From the NCBI GenBank assembly GCA_012033335.1, contig JAAURB010000049.1, positions 1-37,763 on the forward strand: 37,763 bases of DNA. The letters are read 5' to 3'. The notes under the pieces are model-generated. The model ran no database searches, was not told the origin of the DNA, and saw only the letters and a list, made by a program, of their open reading frames with translations. The DNA is from Oscillatoriales cyanobacterium RM2_1_1. Lineage in GTDB: Bacteria > Cyanobacteriota > Cyanobacteriia > Cyanobacteriales > Microcoleaceae. The position numbers and the translations under genes are program-made. Below, piece by piece: positions 17,126-24,976 of the stretch. Numbering within the stretch: position 1 is the first letter of the stretch; every line of letters begins with the position of its first letter.

Positions 17126-18058
17126 GTGTTTTTTAGTGTTGTCATTCCGACTTACAATCGCCTCCCGATTCTAGAAAAATGCTTGAAGGCTCTGGAGCAT
17201 CAAGTGTATGAAAATTTAGTGACTGATTACGAAATTATTCTAGTCGATGATGGCTCCACAGACGGGACAATTCCATGGCTAGAAAACCACCCCCTGGAAT
17301 TTCCCCATGTGCGTCACTTTTCCCAACTGCATCAAGGTGCCGCCGCCGCCCGAAATTTAGGTGTTGAATGGGCCAAAGGAGACACAATTGTATTTATTGA
17401 CAGTGACCTAGTGGTAACAGAAACCTTCCTGCAAAGCCATGCCAACAGGTTAGCCCAAGCCCAATTAAGCTCCGGCAAAGTGTTCACCTATGGTCGAGTC
17501 ATCAATACCGCCAACTTTGAAAACCCCACGGCTGAACCCTATAAAATCACTGATTTTTCCGCTGCTTACTTTGCAACTGGAAATGTGGCGATCGCCCGTC
17601 ACTGGTTAATTGAAGTTGGATTATTTGACCTGCAATTTCAACAGTATGGTTGGGAAGATTTAGAACTAGGAGTTCGGCTCAAAAAGCTGGGATTAAAACT
17701 TATCAAATGTCCGGAAGCTGTTGGCTATCACTGGCATCCCGCTTTTTCATTAAAGCAATTACCCCAGTTAATCGATCGAGAAATTCAGCGGGGTAGGATG
17801 GGAGTGGTGTTCTATCAAAAACATCCCACCTGGGAAGTCCGGATGATGATTCAGATGACGTTTCTGCATCAAATTCTCTGGGGAACCTTATCCCTGGGTG
17901 GAGTTTTAAATGAGCGAACGATGGCGGGCTTGCTGCAATGGCTGATTGATCAGGGAAAATCTCAACTGGCCTTGGAAGTCGCCCGGATTTTTCTCAACTG
18001 GTACAACGTTCAGGCGGTCTATCAAGCCTATTTAGAGACTCAAGCAAATTCTGAGTAG
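17126..18058 (+). CDS. Family 2 glycosyltransferase
   Basis: The 310-residue protein transfers a sugar from a nucleotide-sugar donor to an unknown acceptor. GT-A fold features: N-terminal FSVVIPTYNR, the nucleotide-binding VDDGSTDGT (40-48), the DxD metal site IDSD (about 91-94) and an acidic GWEDLELGVRL motif (about 175-185), typical of the catalytic base region. The C-terminal part is helical without clear membrane spans, so it is probably soluble or peripheral. The start is a GTG at 17126, chosen because the fold begins immediately. No good ribosome binding site is seen. The gene lies 45 bp before the TIGR03985-like gene on the same strand, with no other polysaccharide genes nearby. Confidence 0.92.
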   Translation: MFFSVVIPTYNRLPILEKCLKALEHQVYENLVTDYEIILVDDGSTDGTIPWLENHPLEFPHVRHFSQLHQGAAAARNLGVEWAKGDTIVFIDSDLVVTETFLQSHANRLAQAQLSSGKVFTYGRVINTANFENPTAEPYKITDFSAAYFATGNVAIARHWLIEVGLFDLQFQQYGWEDLELGVRLKKLGLKLIKCPEAVGYHWHPAFSLKQLPQLIDREIQRGRMGVVFYQKHPTWEVRMMIQMTFLHQILWGTLSLGGVLNERTMAGLLQWLIDQGKSQLALEVARIFLNWYNVQAVYQAYLETQANSE

Positions 18059-18103
18059 GAAAGTGGTATGATACCTCCATGTTGAATCGGCCTGTTCTAC
18101 AAA

Positions 18104-19531
18104 ATGGCTTCTGACTTCGCCTATGCTCCCACTCCTGAAGTTTTACAATGGCTAGCTGCAGGTCGTCTGGCTAGTCGGCTACAACGGTCTATCCGTCTAT
18201 GGATCCTGTTGAACTGCTTCTATGGTTCAGAGGTGAGTTGGGCTGCGGATTTGCCCCAACCATTTACCTATTCTGACATTCGCGATCGCCTGTTTGCCAC
18301 TACCCATCCAATGAGCGATCGCCTCAGTGCTCGGCAGATCACCTCTCAATGTTCTGATCTGAGTTGTCTATGTCATCAAACTGCCCAAAACTGCCTGGAA
18401 ATTAGCGTTTCCCCAAAGGAGATGACTAGTTGGCAGCAGGAGGTCAAGCAATTGACCGCGTGGACACCGGCAGAACTGGGTGAACAGTTACAAGATCTGC
18501 CCTTTGCCACGGTTCATCGCACCATTCGGGATGATCTAAAGCATCTGGAGAAAATGGGATGGCTGCGGAAATTAGCCGCAGGTAGTTACGTTTGTTGTCC
18601 CTCATCGGATTGGCCCAAATTGGCCACCAGTTCTGAGGAGACCCCAGGATTGCCAGTACTTCCAGAAGCCCATAAGAGTCAACTGTTACAGATTTTAGAG
18701 TCGGTATCATTTGCCGAGCCGAGTCTGGCGAAAATGACTCAGACTTTGCGGGAACATCTAATAGAAAAATCTTCTACCACTCAGAATCGAACCTTTATTC
18801 ACCTGGACTCGATCCTCTCCAGTCAATCTCAAGGTCGAGTTGATTTTTATCAACGGCAACTTGAGGATCTCTGGCAAACTCCTGATGGGGGAGTGGTTCA
18901 GTTTGACTCTTGGCTGCCCCAGGAAGATCGCCGGGTGAAGCTAGTCGTCTACCCTGTTTGCCTGCACTATGCCCGACGGACTAAGTACCTGAGCGCCTAT
19001 GGAACTGATCCCTACAATCAGTTTGGCTGGCATAATTATCGACTGGATCGGATCACATCTAAACAGCTCACAATTCTAGACTGGAACAATTCTAAAGTGC
19101 CCTCAGACTTAAAAGAACTCCAGCAACAGAAAAAATTGCCCAGGGTGGCTCAGGTTAAGGCTGCACTTCAGGAAGCTTGGGGCTTGAATTTTCATCAACC
19201 CAGAGAGTTATTGATTCTCCGATTTGGAGCCTGGTTTGCTCGCTGGTACATCAATGATGCTGAACATCATCCTACCTTCAAACTGATTAAATATCAGGAT
19301 CTGCCGATTATCATTCAACGATACGGTAAGCCAGAAGAACAACAAGCACTTTTGAATCTGGTTCAAATTCGTCCCCCCAAGGACTTCTACTATCAGGTCT
19401 GGATTCGCAGCGGAGACATTAATGTCCTGATGCAATTGCGGGATTGGCGATCGCACGGAGAAGTGATTGCTCCAATTTCTCTTCGGAAAAAGATGAAACA
19501 GGAAGCTACCCAGGAACTTTCTAATTACTAA
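18104..19531 (+). CDS. Orphan WYL-type regulator resembling CRISPR-associated family TIGR03985
   Basis: The 475-residue protein has an N-terminal region that begins with YAPTPEVLQWLAAG, a Cys/His cluster (C83, C88, C90, H91, C97), a winged-helix-like DNA-binding segment (about 130-165, with TVHRTIRDDLKHLEKMGWL) and a WYL-like C-terminal half (about 225-450) with VVYPVCLHYARRTKYLSAYG and WHNYRLDRI. From memory this order and these motifs match the cyanobacterial TIGR03985 proteins named CRISPR-associated, which resemble WYL regulators. WYL domains sense ligands, often nucleic-acid-derived. No CRISPR array or cas gene lies in this window, so this may be an orphan or a regulator of a distant locus. 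The stop codon sits in a 9-bp tandem repeat. Assignment to WYL is firmer than to TIGR03985. Confidence 0.7.
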   Translation: MASDFAYAPTPEVLQWLAAGRLASRLQRSIRLWILLNCFYGSEVSWAADLPQPFTYSDIRDRLFATTHPMSDRLSARQITSQCSDLSCLCHQTAQNCLEISVSPKEMTSWQQEVKQLTAWTPAELGEQLQDLPFATVHRTIRDDLKHLEKMGWLRKLAAGSYVCCPSSDWPKLATSSEETPGLPVLPEAHKSQLLQILESVSFAEPSLAKMTQTLREHLIEKSSTTQNRTFIHLDSILSSQSQGRVDFYQRQLEDLWQTPDGGVVQFDSWLPQEDRRVKLVVYPVCLHYARRTKYLSAYGTDPYNQFGWHNYRLDRITSKQLTILDWNNSKVPSDLKELQQQKKLPRVAQVKAALQEAWGLNFHQPRELLILRFGAWFARWYINDAEHHPTFKLIKYQDLPIIIQRYGKPEEQQALLNLVQIRPPKDFYYQVWIRSGDINVLMQLRDWRSHGEVIAPISLRKKMKQEATQELSNY

Positions 19532-19549
19532 AATTACTAGAATTACCAG
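19523..19549. repeat. 9-bp tandem repeat spanning the stop codon of the WYL-type gene
   Basis: AATTACTAA (19523), AATTACTAG (19532) and AATTACCAG (19541). The unit is in codon phase: Asn-Tyr-stop, Asn-Tyr-stop, Asn-Tyr-Gln. The real stop is the TAA of the first unit. Confidence 0.8.
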
Positions 19550-19573
19550 ATCTACTAACGGGTTTTTTTACTG

Positions 19574-19618
19574 GACATCGGAGCGTCAAGAATCAGAGCG
19601 TTAAGAATCGGAACGTTG
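19574..19618 (-). repeat. 15-bp tandem repeat spanning the stop codon of the SLH-like gene
   Basis: Read on the minus strand, three units begin CAACGTTCCG (19618), TAACGCTCTG (19603) and TGACGCTCCG (19588). The unit is in codon phase and encodes QRSDS, then stop-RSDS, then stop-RSDV. The stop codon arises from a CAA-to-TAA difference between units. Confidence 0.8.
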
Positions 19619-19921
19619 AGGGTTAAAACTTGGGGGCAAACCAATGCAATAATAAAGATTCATCACTGCTTCAAAGGCCCAGTCTGTTGATGAAACATCC
19701 GAAAAAGGAATAGGTAGTAAATCATAACGCTTGGCACTGCAAGCCGCTCGGAGTTCAGCTTCAGTTACCTGGGGAACAGTTGGAGCCATTAGCCTGGGAT
19801 TCTCCAGCGGAGCCACTTCAGGATTCAAAGGCTGAGATTCTGATTCAGCAATGGCTGAGGCTGGAGTCAGGGCAACTAATCCAAGGAAGATTAGGGTTGA
19901 GTATTTCCATTGTTGGGTCAT
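19601..19921 (-). CDS. Short secreted protein with a partial SLH-like motif
   Basis: The 106-residue protein has a signal peptide (about 1-25, ending ASAIAE), a Pro/Glu-rich spacer and a C-terminal segment PFSDVSSTDWAFEAVMNLYY (about 73-92). That segment matches the start of an S-layer-homology domain (F-x-D-V, then W-A-x-E-A-V). Only the first half of an SLH unit is present, so cell-wall binding by the SLH mode is doubtful. It has two Cys residues (about 60 and 93). The last residues and stop codon lie in a 15-bp tandem repeat. Function is not known. It is transcribed toward the WYL-type gene. Confidence 0.75.
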   Translation of the reverse strand: MTQQWKYSTLIFLGLVALTPASAIAESESQPLNPEVAPLENPRLMAPTVPQVTEAELRAACSAKRYDLLPIPFSDVSSTDWAFEAVMNLYYCIGLPPSFNPQRSDS

Positions 19922-20163
19922 GGGCTTGGTAATTTGAATGCGAAGAGATGATTGACTCAGGGTTCAAGCTTTCTCAAGCTACACCTTATAGAATTTGCTA
20001 CCCGATAGATTAGGCGGCGCAGTTTAATATCCGTATATTTCCATATTCCCATGCAACTGTGAATTTAATTTACCTGCGCCCCTATGCTCTGATCCTGAAT
20101 CTAGCCAATGCATAACCTGAATAGTATCGAACTTGGGGGATTTCCTAAAAAGAACTTACCGAT

Positions 20164-20943
20164 TTAAGTGGCCCTGAACTGTTTCTCCACCAGACTGACG
20201 ATAGTTTCTCGGGGAAAAAAGCGAGATAGATTAACCACGATTTGATTGCCTAAACCCCCAGTCACCAGATTGGATTGGTTTTTTTTCAATGCCTTTAGCG
20301 CCTCTCTAACCACCACTTCTGCGGGGGTATAATCCGTGGTTTTGCCATTGAATGTGGTAGGAAATTCGGCCACTTCAAAAAAGCTGGACTCCGTTGGCCC
20401 TGGGCAGAGGGCCAAGAGCTGGACACCGGAATCCTTATTCTCGGCCCAGATTGCCTCGGTGAAGCTGAGTACAAAGGCTTTGGTGGCGGCATAGACTGAA
20501 ATATAGGGTAGGGGCTGAAATGCGGCAATGGAAGCCAGATTAATAATCCCACCGGACTGACGCTGCTTCATTCCCGGCAGGAACAAATGGGTCAGTTCCA
20601 CCAGGGCGGTGACATTGAGCTGAATCATGGCCACTTGCTTTTCTAGGGGGCGATCAGTGAAGTTCCCATAGTCACCAAAACCCGCGTTATTAATCAGCAA
20701 GTCCACTTGCAATCCTTGCTGCATTACCCGTTCAAACACACTCTGACAAGCTCCCGGCGCGGTCAAATCCTGAACAATCACTTCCGCTTGAATGGGATGT
20801 TGAGTTTGTAATTGCTGGGCAAGCTGGTCCAGTTTGTCCTGGGAACGGGCGACCAGAATCAGGTTAGTATTTTGGGCTGCTAGTTCTCTGGCAAAGGTTT
20901 CTCCAATACCCGAGGATGCTCCTGTGATCAATGCCGTATTCAT
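20164..20943 (-). CDS. Short-chain dehydrogenase/reductase (SDR)
   Basis: The 259-residue protein has the classical SDR pattern: the Rossmann cofactor motif TGASSGIG (7-14), NNAG (85-88), catalytic S138, Y151 and K155 (YAATK), and PGPTES after strand 6. An Arg at the end of strand 2 (VARS) is typical of NADP preference. Members of this DltE-like branch are annotated as short-chain oxidoreductases with unknown substrates. The ATG at 20943 gives the family-typical start directly before the first strand. A 13-14-bp tandem repeat lies immediately upstream. Confidence 0.93.
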   Translation of the reverse strand: MNTALITGASSGIGETFARELAAQNTNLILVARSQDKLDQLAQQLQTQHPIQAEVIVQDLTAPGACQSVFERVMQQGLQVDLLINNAGFGDYGNFTDRPLEKQVAMIQLNVTALVELTHLFLPGMKQRQSGGIINLASIAAFQPLPYISVYAATKAFVLSFTEAIWAENKDSGVQLLALCPGPTESSFFEVAEFPTTFNGKTTDYTPAEVVVREALKALKKNQSNLVTGGLGNQIVVNLSRFFPRETIVSLVEKQFRAT

Positions 20944-20961
20944 GGATGTCCTAGCCGCAAC

Positions 20962-21054
20962 TTGTGCTACTGAATTGTGCTACTGAATCTTATGCTACTG
21001 CCGATGGAGCAGGCAAGGTGCCTGTTAGGAAATATCTATCAGAAATATCTATCA
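20962..21054. repeat. Two short tandem repeats upstream of the SDR gene
   Basis: GTGCTACTGAAT-type units of 13-14 bp occur three times at about 20962-21000, and GAAATATCTATCA is perfectly duplicated at 21029 and 21042. A CAGGCA...TGCCTG palindrome (21010-21024) lies between the two arrays and is related to family A. Confidence 0.75.
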
Positions 21055-21076
21055 AATAAATTTTAAATCCTATGTT

Positions 21077-21136
21077 GCAGGCATCTTGCCTGCTGAGAAA
21101 CAGCCGAGACGGCTATTCCCCTCTATTTGATCCATA
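21077..21136 (+). repeat. Dispersed repeat family A, complete copy
   Basis: The copy begins with the palindrome GCAGGCATCTTGCCTGC, continues with the palindrome-like core CAGCCGAGACGGCT and ends TATTTGATCCATA. It directly abuts the stop of the 132-residue protein gene (21141). It is the best preserved of the copies in this window. Confidence 0.75.
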
Positions 21137-21140
21137 GTCC

Positions 21141-21539
21141 TTATGGTTTGTCTTTGTCTCGAGGTTCGGTCAAAACTTGCCAGGCGGCTCGGGCTGCACC
21201 AGCAATGCGATCGCTGAAATCCGCCAGATCTTCTACCAGATCTCGCCAGTTTTGTTCGGTTTTAGTTTCTAGATTTTGGAAGGAGGCTTCAATTTCTTCC
21301 TGGTCGATCACCCGAATTTTTTCGATGGTATCCCTGGCTTGATTCATCGCTTTGACATAGGTTTCCCGGGTAAATTCCCCGGCTGTCCGCATTTCAGATT
21401 GCACCAAGCGCTTGATCGCCTCTAAGACCTCTGCTGTGCTCTGTTGTATTTCTTCAGTTGTGGGCTTCACTGGTTCAGTAGAGGGGGTTTCAACAAGAGC
21501 CGACTCCTTGGGGACATTTCCAGTTTCGTTCTCATTCAT
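21141..21539 (-). CDS. Conserved helical hypothetical protein
   Basis: The protein has 132 residues: a disordered, Glu/Pro/Thr-rich N-terminus (about 1-30), then long charged amphipathic helices (about 30-125) with a RLVQSEMRTAGEFTRETYVKA segment. It has no signal peptide and no Cys. The heptad-like pattern suggests coiled-coil self-association. I recognise it as a type often found in cyanobacteria without an assigned role. Its 3' end adjoins a family A repeat. The LRR gene upstream on the same strand is 78 bp away. Confidence 0.75.
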   Translation of the reverse strand: MNENETGNVPKESALVETPSTEPVKPTTEEIQQSTAEVLEAIKRLVQSEMRTAGEFTRETYVKAMNQARDTIEKIRVIDQEEIEASFQNLETKTEQNWRDLVEDLADFSDRIAGAARAAWQVLTEPRDKDKP

Positions 21540-21617
21540 TGCTCAATCTCCTACTCAAAGAACTTCTAAGGGATTTCCTCTATTGTAGGGTGGGATGGGT
21601 AGAGTGGGATACTCTCT

Positions 21618-22331
21618 TTAGGTCTCTTGAGAGGTCTCAGATTGAAACTGACAAATATATTTGGGGTTGATCGGGCAGGTTCTGTCGGCAATAGGGTTTC
21701 CCCGCAAAAACAGATAGGTCAGGCTTTCTAGGGATTTGAGGGAGCCAATGCTGGTGATGTTGTTGTTGTTGAGATTCAGTTCATTCAGGTCAGATAGGGA
21801 GTTGAGGGGCTCCACATCAGAGATGTTGTTGTAGCTGAGGTTTAGGGCTCTCAGATTTTCCAGGGATTTGAGCGGAGCCACGTTGCTAATCTGGTTGTAG
21901 CTGAGGTCAAGCACCGTCAGCTTTTTGAGCGGGGCTAGAGGACTCAGATCAGAAATCTGATTGTTGATTAACCGCAAGGAATTTAAGCTCTCCAGGGATT
22001 GCAAAGGGGTGAGATCAATGAGCTGACTGGTGCTCAAGTCTAAATGGGTGATGGTAGAGAGCGTTTCTGAGGCGCGATCGCAGTTGTAGGTTCCCACCTG
22101 CTGCAAAATCACGCTGACGGTTCGTTTCGCTGCTGCCGGTAAGCTTTCTCGTCGGGCACACCATTCTGCAAAGTTCTGGGGAATTTCAGCTTGAGGTTCG
22201 GTTTCGGCTGGTTCTGTTCCAACCTGAGGTTCTGTCTCGGCTTGCGGCTTGGCTTCAGCCCATATGGCGTGAGGATTACTGAGAATCCATGCTAATCCTA
22301 ATCCACCGAATATTAAAGCTTTGTTTAGCAC
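21618..22331 (-). CDS. Secreted leucine-rich-repeat protein
   Basis: I choose the GTG at 22331 (237 residues) over the ATG at 22367, because GGGAGGA lies 7 bp before it and the protein then starts with a signal peptide (MLNKALIFGGLGLAWIL, cleaved after about residue 25). A low-complexity Glu/Pro/Thr/Gln stretch (about 26-52) follows, then a cap with Cys and about six 22-residue LRRs of the Sds22/internalin type (LxxLDLSxNQISDLxPL, about residues 95-225). Such LRRs bind proteins. A periplasmic or surface binding role is inferred. The gene is 305-341 bp downstream of the COP23 gene on the same strand, so the two may or may not be co-transcribed. Confidence 0.88.
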   Translation of the reverse strand: MLNKALIFGGLGLAWILSNPHAIWAEAKPQAETEPQVGTEPAETEPQAEIPQNFAEWCARRESLPAAAKRTVSVILQQVGTYNCDRASETLSTITHLDLSTSQLIDLTPLQSLESLNSLRLINNQISDLSPLAPLKKLTVLDLSYNQISNVAPLKSLENLRALNLSYNNISDVEPLNSLSDLNELNLNNNNITSIGSLKSLESLTYLFLRGNPIADRTCPINPKYICQFQSETSQET

Positions 22332-22672
22332 TTGCTTGTCCTCCCTGACTTCTACAACTCTGATCATTGACCCTGGAGTCTGATCTTAAGTTTCGGCTGA
22401 ATGTGACATCCTTCCAACCTTGACCCTACAGATAGCGCCGACTTCCCAACCTCACGATGTCAACATAGCTATAGTTTACTACCGCAAGCCATGGTCAACG
22501 GTAAATGCCTGTCTTATCCCCATCGTAGCGCGCGTCCGCCTAGCGCTGGGGCATTGACTAGCCCGGGGAGTCCATAGATCCCGACGCTCACTGTTCCCTT
22601 AGAGCGCGGGACTGATGGCCCCCCGAACCCCTGATCAGTTCAATAACACTGTTCAAGGTTCTGGAACTGGAA
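22332..22672. other. GC-rich structured spacer between the COP23 and LRR genes
   Basis: About 341 bp without an ORF. The part at 22510-22640 is clearly GC-richer than other spacers here. It contains an inverted repeat in which CCCC (22518) and AGCGC (22527) pair with GCGCT (22543) and GGGG (22548), interrupted by a 5-nt bulge, plus a CCCGGGG element. It could be a read-through terminator or a small RNA. The LRR promoter should lie near 22370-22450. Confidence 0.4.
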
Positions 22673-23491
22673 CTATCGAAGCTTGAGACCAGATCCACCG
22701 TCCTGGGGATCCAGGAAAGGCTTCAGGTTAATCCCGGTAGAACGGTTGGAACCAGGGCGACCAAACAGTCCTCGCAAAATCCCGGTTCCTGACTCATCCC
22801 CGGTGAAGGTCAAGACCCCTTGGGTAGAGTTGCCACTATCGGCAACCACCAGGTTTTGGAAGATGCGATCGCGCACGGTAACCGGATCTTCTCCCTGGGG
22901 AACCGTTAAGACAATCCGGCAACCCGGGACATCTTCTGTGGTGGCACAGATCGTATTGTAACCATTTTCCACATTGGTCATCAGTTCAGACAAACCGTCA
23001 GGTCGATAGGATTCTAAGCGGCGAGCAATCTCCCCACAGCGGCGTTCAGGAGTCCATCCACCCCCCATATAACCGGGCACAGCCCAGGGATAACTCTGAC
23101 CCCCCTGGCTGGGAGGATAATACATTACTGTGTATTGATTGTTGACCACGTTGCAGACGAATCGGGGATCCCCATCGGCCTCAATGGTAGTGGCATCTCC
23201 CGGGGCTGGAGTCTCGACCTGAGGTTGAGAGGGCTCTGGGACAGGAATCTGATTGACATCCCAGACATCTTCTGGGGGAGTTTGGGCCTGGGTATTGACC
23301 CCTTGATCAATTCTTAAACCATTAATTTCAAATCGCGGGAACCATTGAGTCAGACTTGATCCAGAGTTGCCCTGGACAAATTGGGCATTGGCACTGCCGG
23401 CGGTGAGCAGCAAGGGGAGGCTGAGGGAGAAACTGAGAATTTTCAAGGACTGCTGAAAACCCACTCCCATAGACTTTGATGAAAATGCCAT
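22673..23491 (-). CDS. Secreted COP23-domain protein
   Basis: This 272-residue protein has a signal peptide (about 1-36, ending SANA before QFV), a Pro/Glu-rich linker (about 65-105) and a COP23 domain (about 108-235). The domain has four Cys (FVCN, RRCGE, ICAT, GCRI) likely to form two disulphides, and conserved blocks YPWAVP, GWTPERRCGEIARRL and NTICATTEDVPGCRIVL. COP23 was named after a 23-kDa circadian oscillating protein of Cyanothece; its function is unclear. A Gly/Ser-rich tail follows. AAGGAG lies 9 bp before the ATG. The gene is divergent from crtR with a 138-bp shared promoter region. Confidence 0.87.
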   Translation of the reverse strand: MAFSSKSMGVGFQQSLKILSFSLSLPLLLTAGSANAQFVQGNSGSSLTQWFPRFEINGLRIDQGVNTQAQTPPEDVWDVNQIPVPEPSQPQVETPAPGDATTIEADGDPRFVCNVVNNQYTVMYYPPSQGGQSYPWAVPGYMGGGWTPERRCGEIARRLESYRPDGLSELMTNVENGYNTICATTEDVPGCRIVLTVPQGEDPVTVRDRIFQNLVVADSGNSTQGVLTFTGDESGTGILRGLFGRPGSNRSTGINLKPFLDPQDGGSGLKLR

Positions 23492-23629
23492 AGAATTTTG
23501 CTCCTTCTTCAGGTAAATTGAGTGTGGCTTCTAAAGTTTTGAGGGTTTGTTCATTTTTTTCACGAAACTTTACAGTCTGTGAGTTGTTGCCTAAAATACA
23601 GTGTTGAGATGGATGGAGTTTGAGCGGAA

Positions 23630-24529
23630 ATGCCGGAGGTTGTAACACCATTAACTGTCCCCAAAGAGTTATTAGTCCCGGCAGGGGGGTTGAGTACAAA
23701 CCTGTTGATGTTCCTGGGTGCAGTTGCCTTGATTTTCCTGTCCACCGTGGGATACTGGCGCTGGGATTGGCCAGGATGGAGTTGCTTTTGTATCAATGTA
23801 TTGGCTTTGCATATTGCTGGCACAGTGATTCATGATGCCTCCCATCATTCGGCTCATCGCAACCGCACCTTGAATGCAATTTTGGGCCATGGTAGTGCAC
23901 TAATGTTAGGGTTTGCCTTTCCAGTGTTTACGAGGGTACACATGCAGCATCATGCCCATGTTAATGATCCAGACAACGACCCTGACCATTTTGTTTCCAC
24001 AGGGGGGCCCCTGTGGATGATTGCGGCCCGATTTTTCTACCATGAAATCTTTTTCTTCAAGCGCCAACTCTGGCGCAAGTATGAATTGCTGGAGTGGTTT
24101 CTGAGTCGTCTGTTTGTGGTGATGATTGTCTGGATTGGGATTGATTACGGCTTTATTGGCTTCATTTTAAATTACTGGTTTTCTCCGGCTCTGGTGGTGG
24201 GGATTGCCCTGGGGTTATTTTTTGACTATCTGCCCCATCGTCCGTTTCACGATCGCGATCGCTGGAAAAATGCCCGAGTTTATCCCAGCCCAATCCTGAA
24301 TATTCTGATTCTGGGCCAGAATTACCATCTGATTCACCATCTTTGGCCCTCAATTCCCTGGTACAACTACAAGCCCACCTACGAGGCGATGAAACCGTTG
24401 CTAGATACCAAAGGCTCCCCGCAAACCTTGGGAATATTTCAGGGCAGGGATTTTTGGGGATTTCTCTACGATGTATTTTTGGGGATTCGTTTCCATGGCC
24501 CTCATCAATCTTCCAAGGAGAAAAGCTAA
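23630..24529 (+). CDS. crtR: CrtR-type beta-carotene hydroxylase
   Basis: CrtR hydroxylates the beta-ionone rings of carotenoids (zeaxanthin and myxoxanthophyll synthesis) in the membrane. This 299-residue protein has the fatty-acid-desaturase-type di-iron His boxes: HDASHH (68-73), HMQHH (104-108), HRPFH (203-207) and HLIHH (233-237), with hydrophobic spans around 25-43, 52-66, 85-100, 160-180 and 185-200. The length is close to cyanobacterial CrtR (about 300-312). A desaturase of other specificity cannot be excluded by motifs alone, but the overall sequence is characteristic. The gene is alone on its strand here, with a 446-bp spacer after it. Confidence 0.92.
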   Translation: MPEVVTPLTVPKELLVPAGGLSTNLLMFLGAVALIFLSTVGYWRWDWPGWSCFCINVLALHIAGTVIHDASHHSAHRNRTLNAILGHGSALMLGFAFPVFTRVHMQHHAHVNDPDNDPDHFVSTGGPLWMIAARFFYHEIFFFKRQLWRKYELLEWFLSRLFVVMIVWIGIDYGFIGFILNYWFSPALVVGIALGLFFDYLPHRPFHDRDRWKNARVYPSPILNILILGQNYHLIHHLWPSIPWYNYKPTYEAMKPLLDTKGSPQTLGIFQGRDFWGFLYDVFLGIRFHGPHQSSKEKS

Positions 24530-24976
24530 GGAATAATAAGTAAATCAGATGAAAGTCTTGTGGTGCAAGTATTTGGCCTGTCATAACCCAACCGTCTCGG
24601 CTGTTTCACTTGATTTGCTCCAAGCGCCTACAGCGATTTTCAATCCCGTGAGGGATGTAGGAGTTTTGAGGGTGGGTTAGCGGGATAGGCCATCCACTCC
24701 CATACTTTAGCAATAGGAAAAACCCTACAGAAAAACTAAAGAACTAGGTTAACAAGAGATTCTGCTGAATTCTCTGACCAGTCGCTTCAATCTTAAATTT
24801 ATTCCGGTTTATTGGCCTGGCTGAGTTGCTCTCCAAAGCGAATGGCTGTTATGTTCATGCTAATCCGATATCTAATCTCTGGCTATGGGCCCGAAGCAAA
24901 CCAGGAAAGGTTAAGGTTAGAGTTAGGGTTAGAGTTAAAGTTAAGAAAAATCACTCTAGACCTAGAGAATTGAACT
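24530..24976. other. 447-bp spacer between crtR and lepB
   Basis: It contains a weak, partial family A-like core (about 24587-24610, CCGTCTCGGCTGTTTC), a hairpin ATCCC-GTGA-GGGAT (24642-24655) within outer CCTAC and GTAGG arms (24627-24661), and a purine-TTA hexamer array at 24908-24945 just before lepB. An ORF spanning the array is an artefact of its repetition. No RNA gene is recognised. Confidence 0.45.
24908..24945. repeat. Hexamer array (RGTTAR) upstream of lepB
   Basis: About six imperfect copies of GGTTAG or AGTTAA-like hexamers lie 32-69 bp before the lepB start, where the promoter or leader would be. The copy number could vary by slippage. Confidence 0.7.

Noticed and set aside
24627-24675. 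CRISPR array
   Set aside because: Only a single repeat-like hairpin is present, with no regularly spaced copies or spacers; no array exists in the window.
24908-24945. Telomere-like TTAGGG repeats
   Set aside because: The units are imperfect RGTTAR and internal to a bacterial chromosome; the resemblance is accidental.
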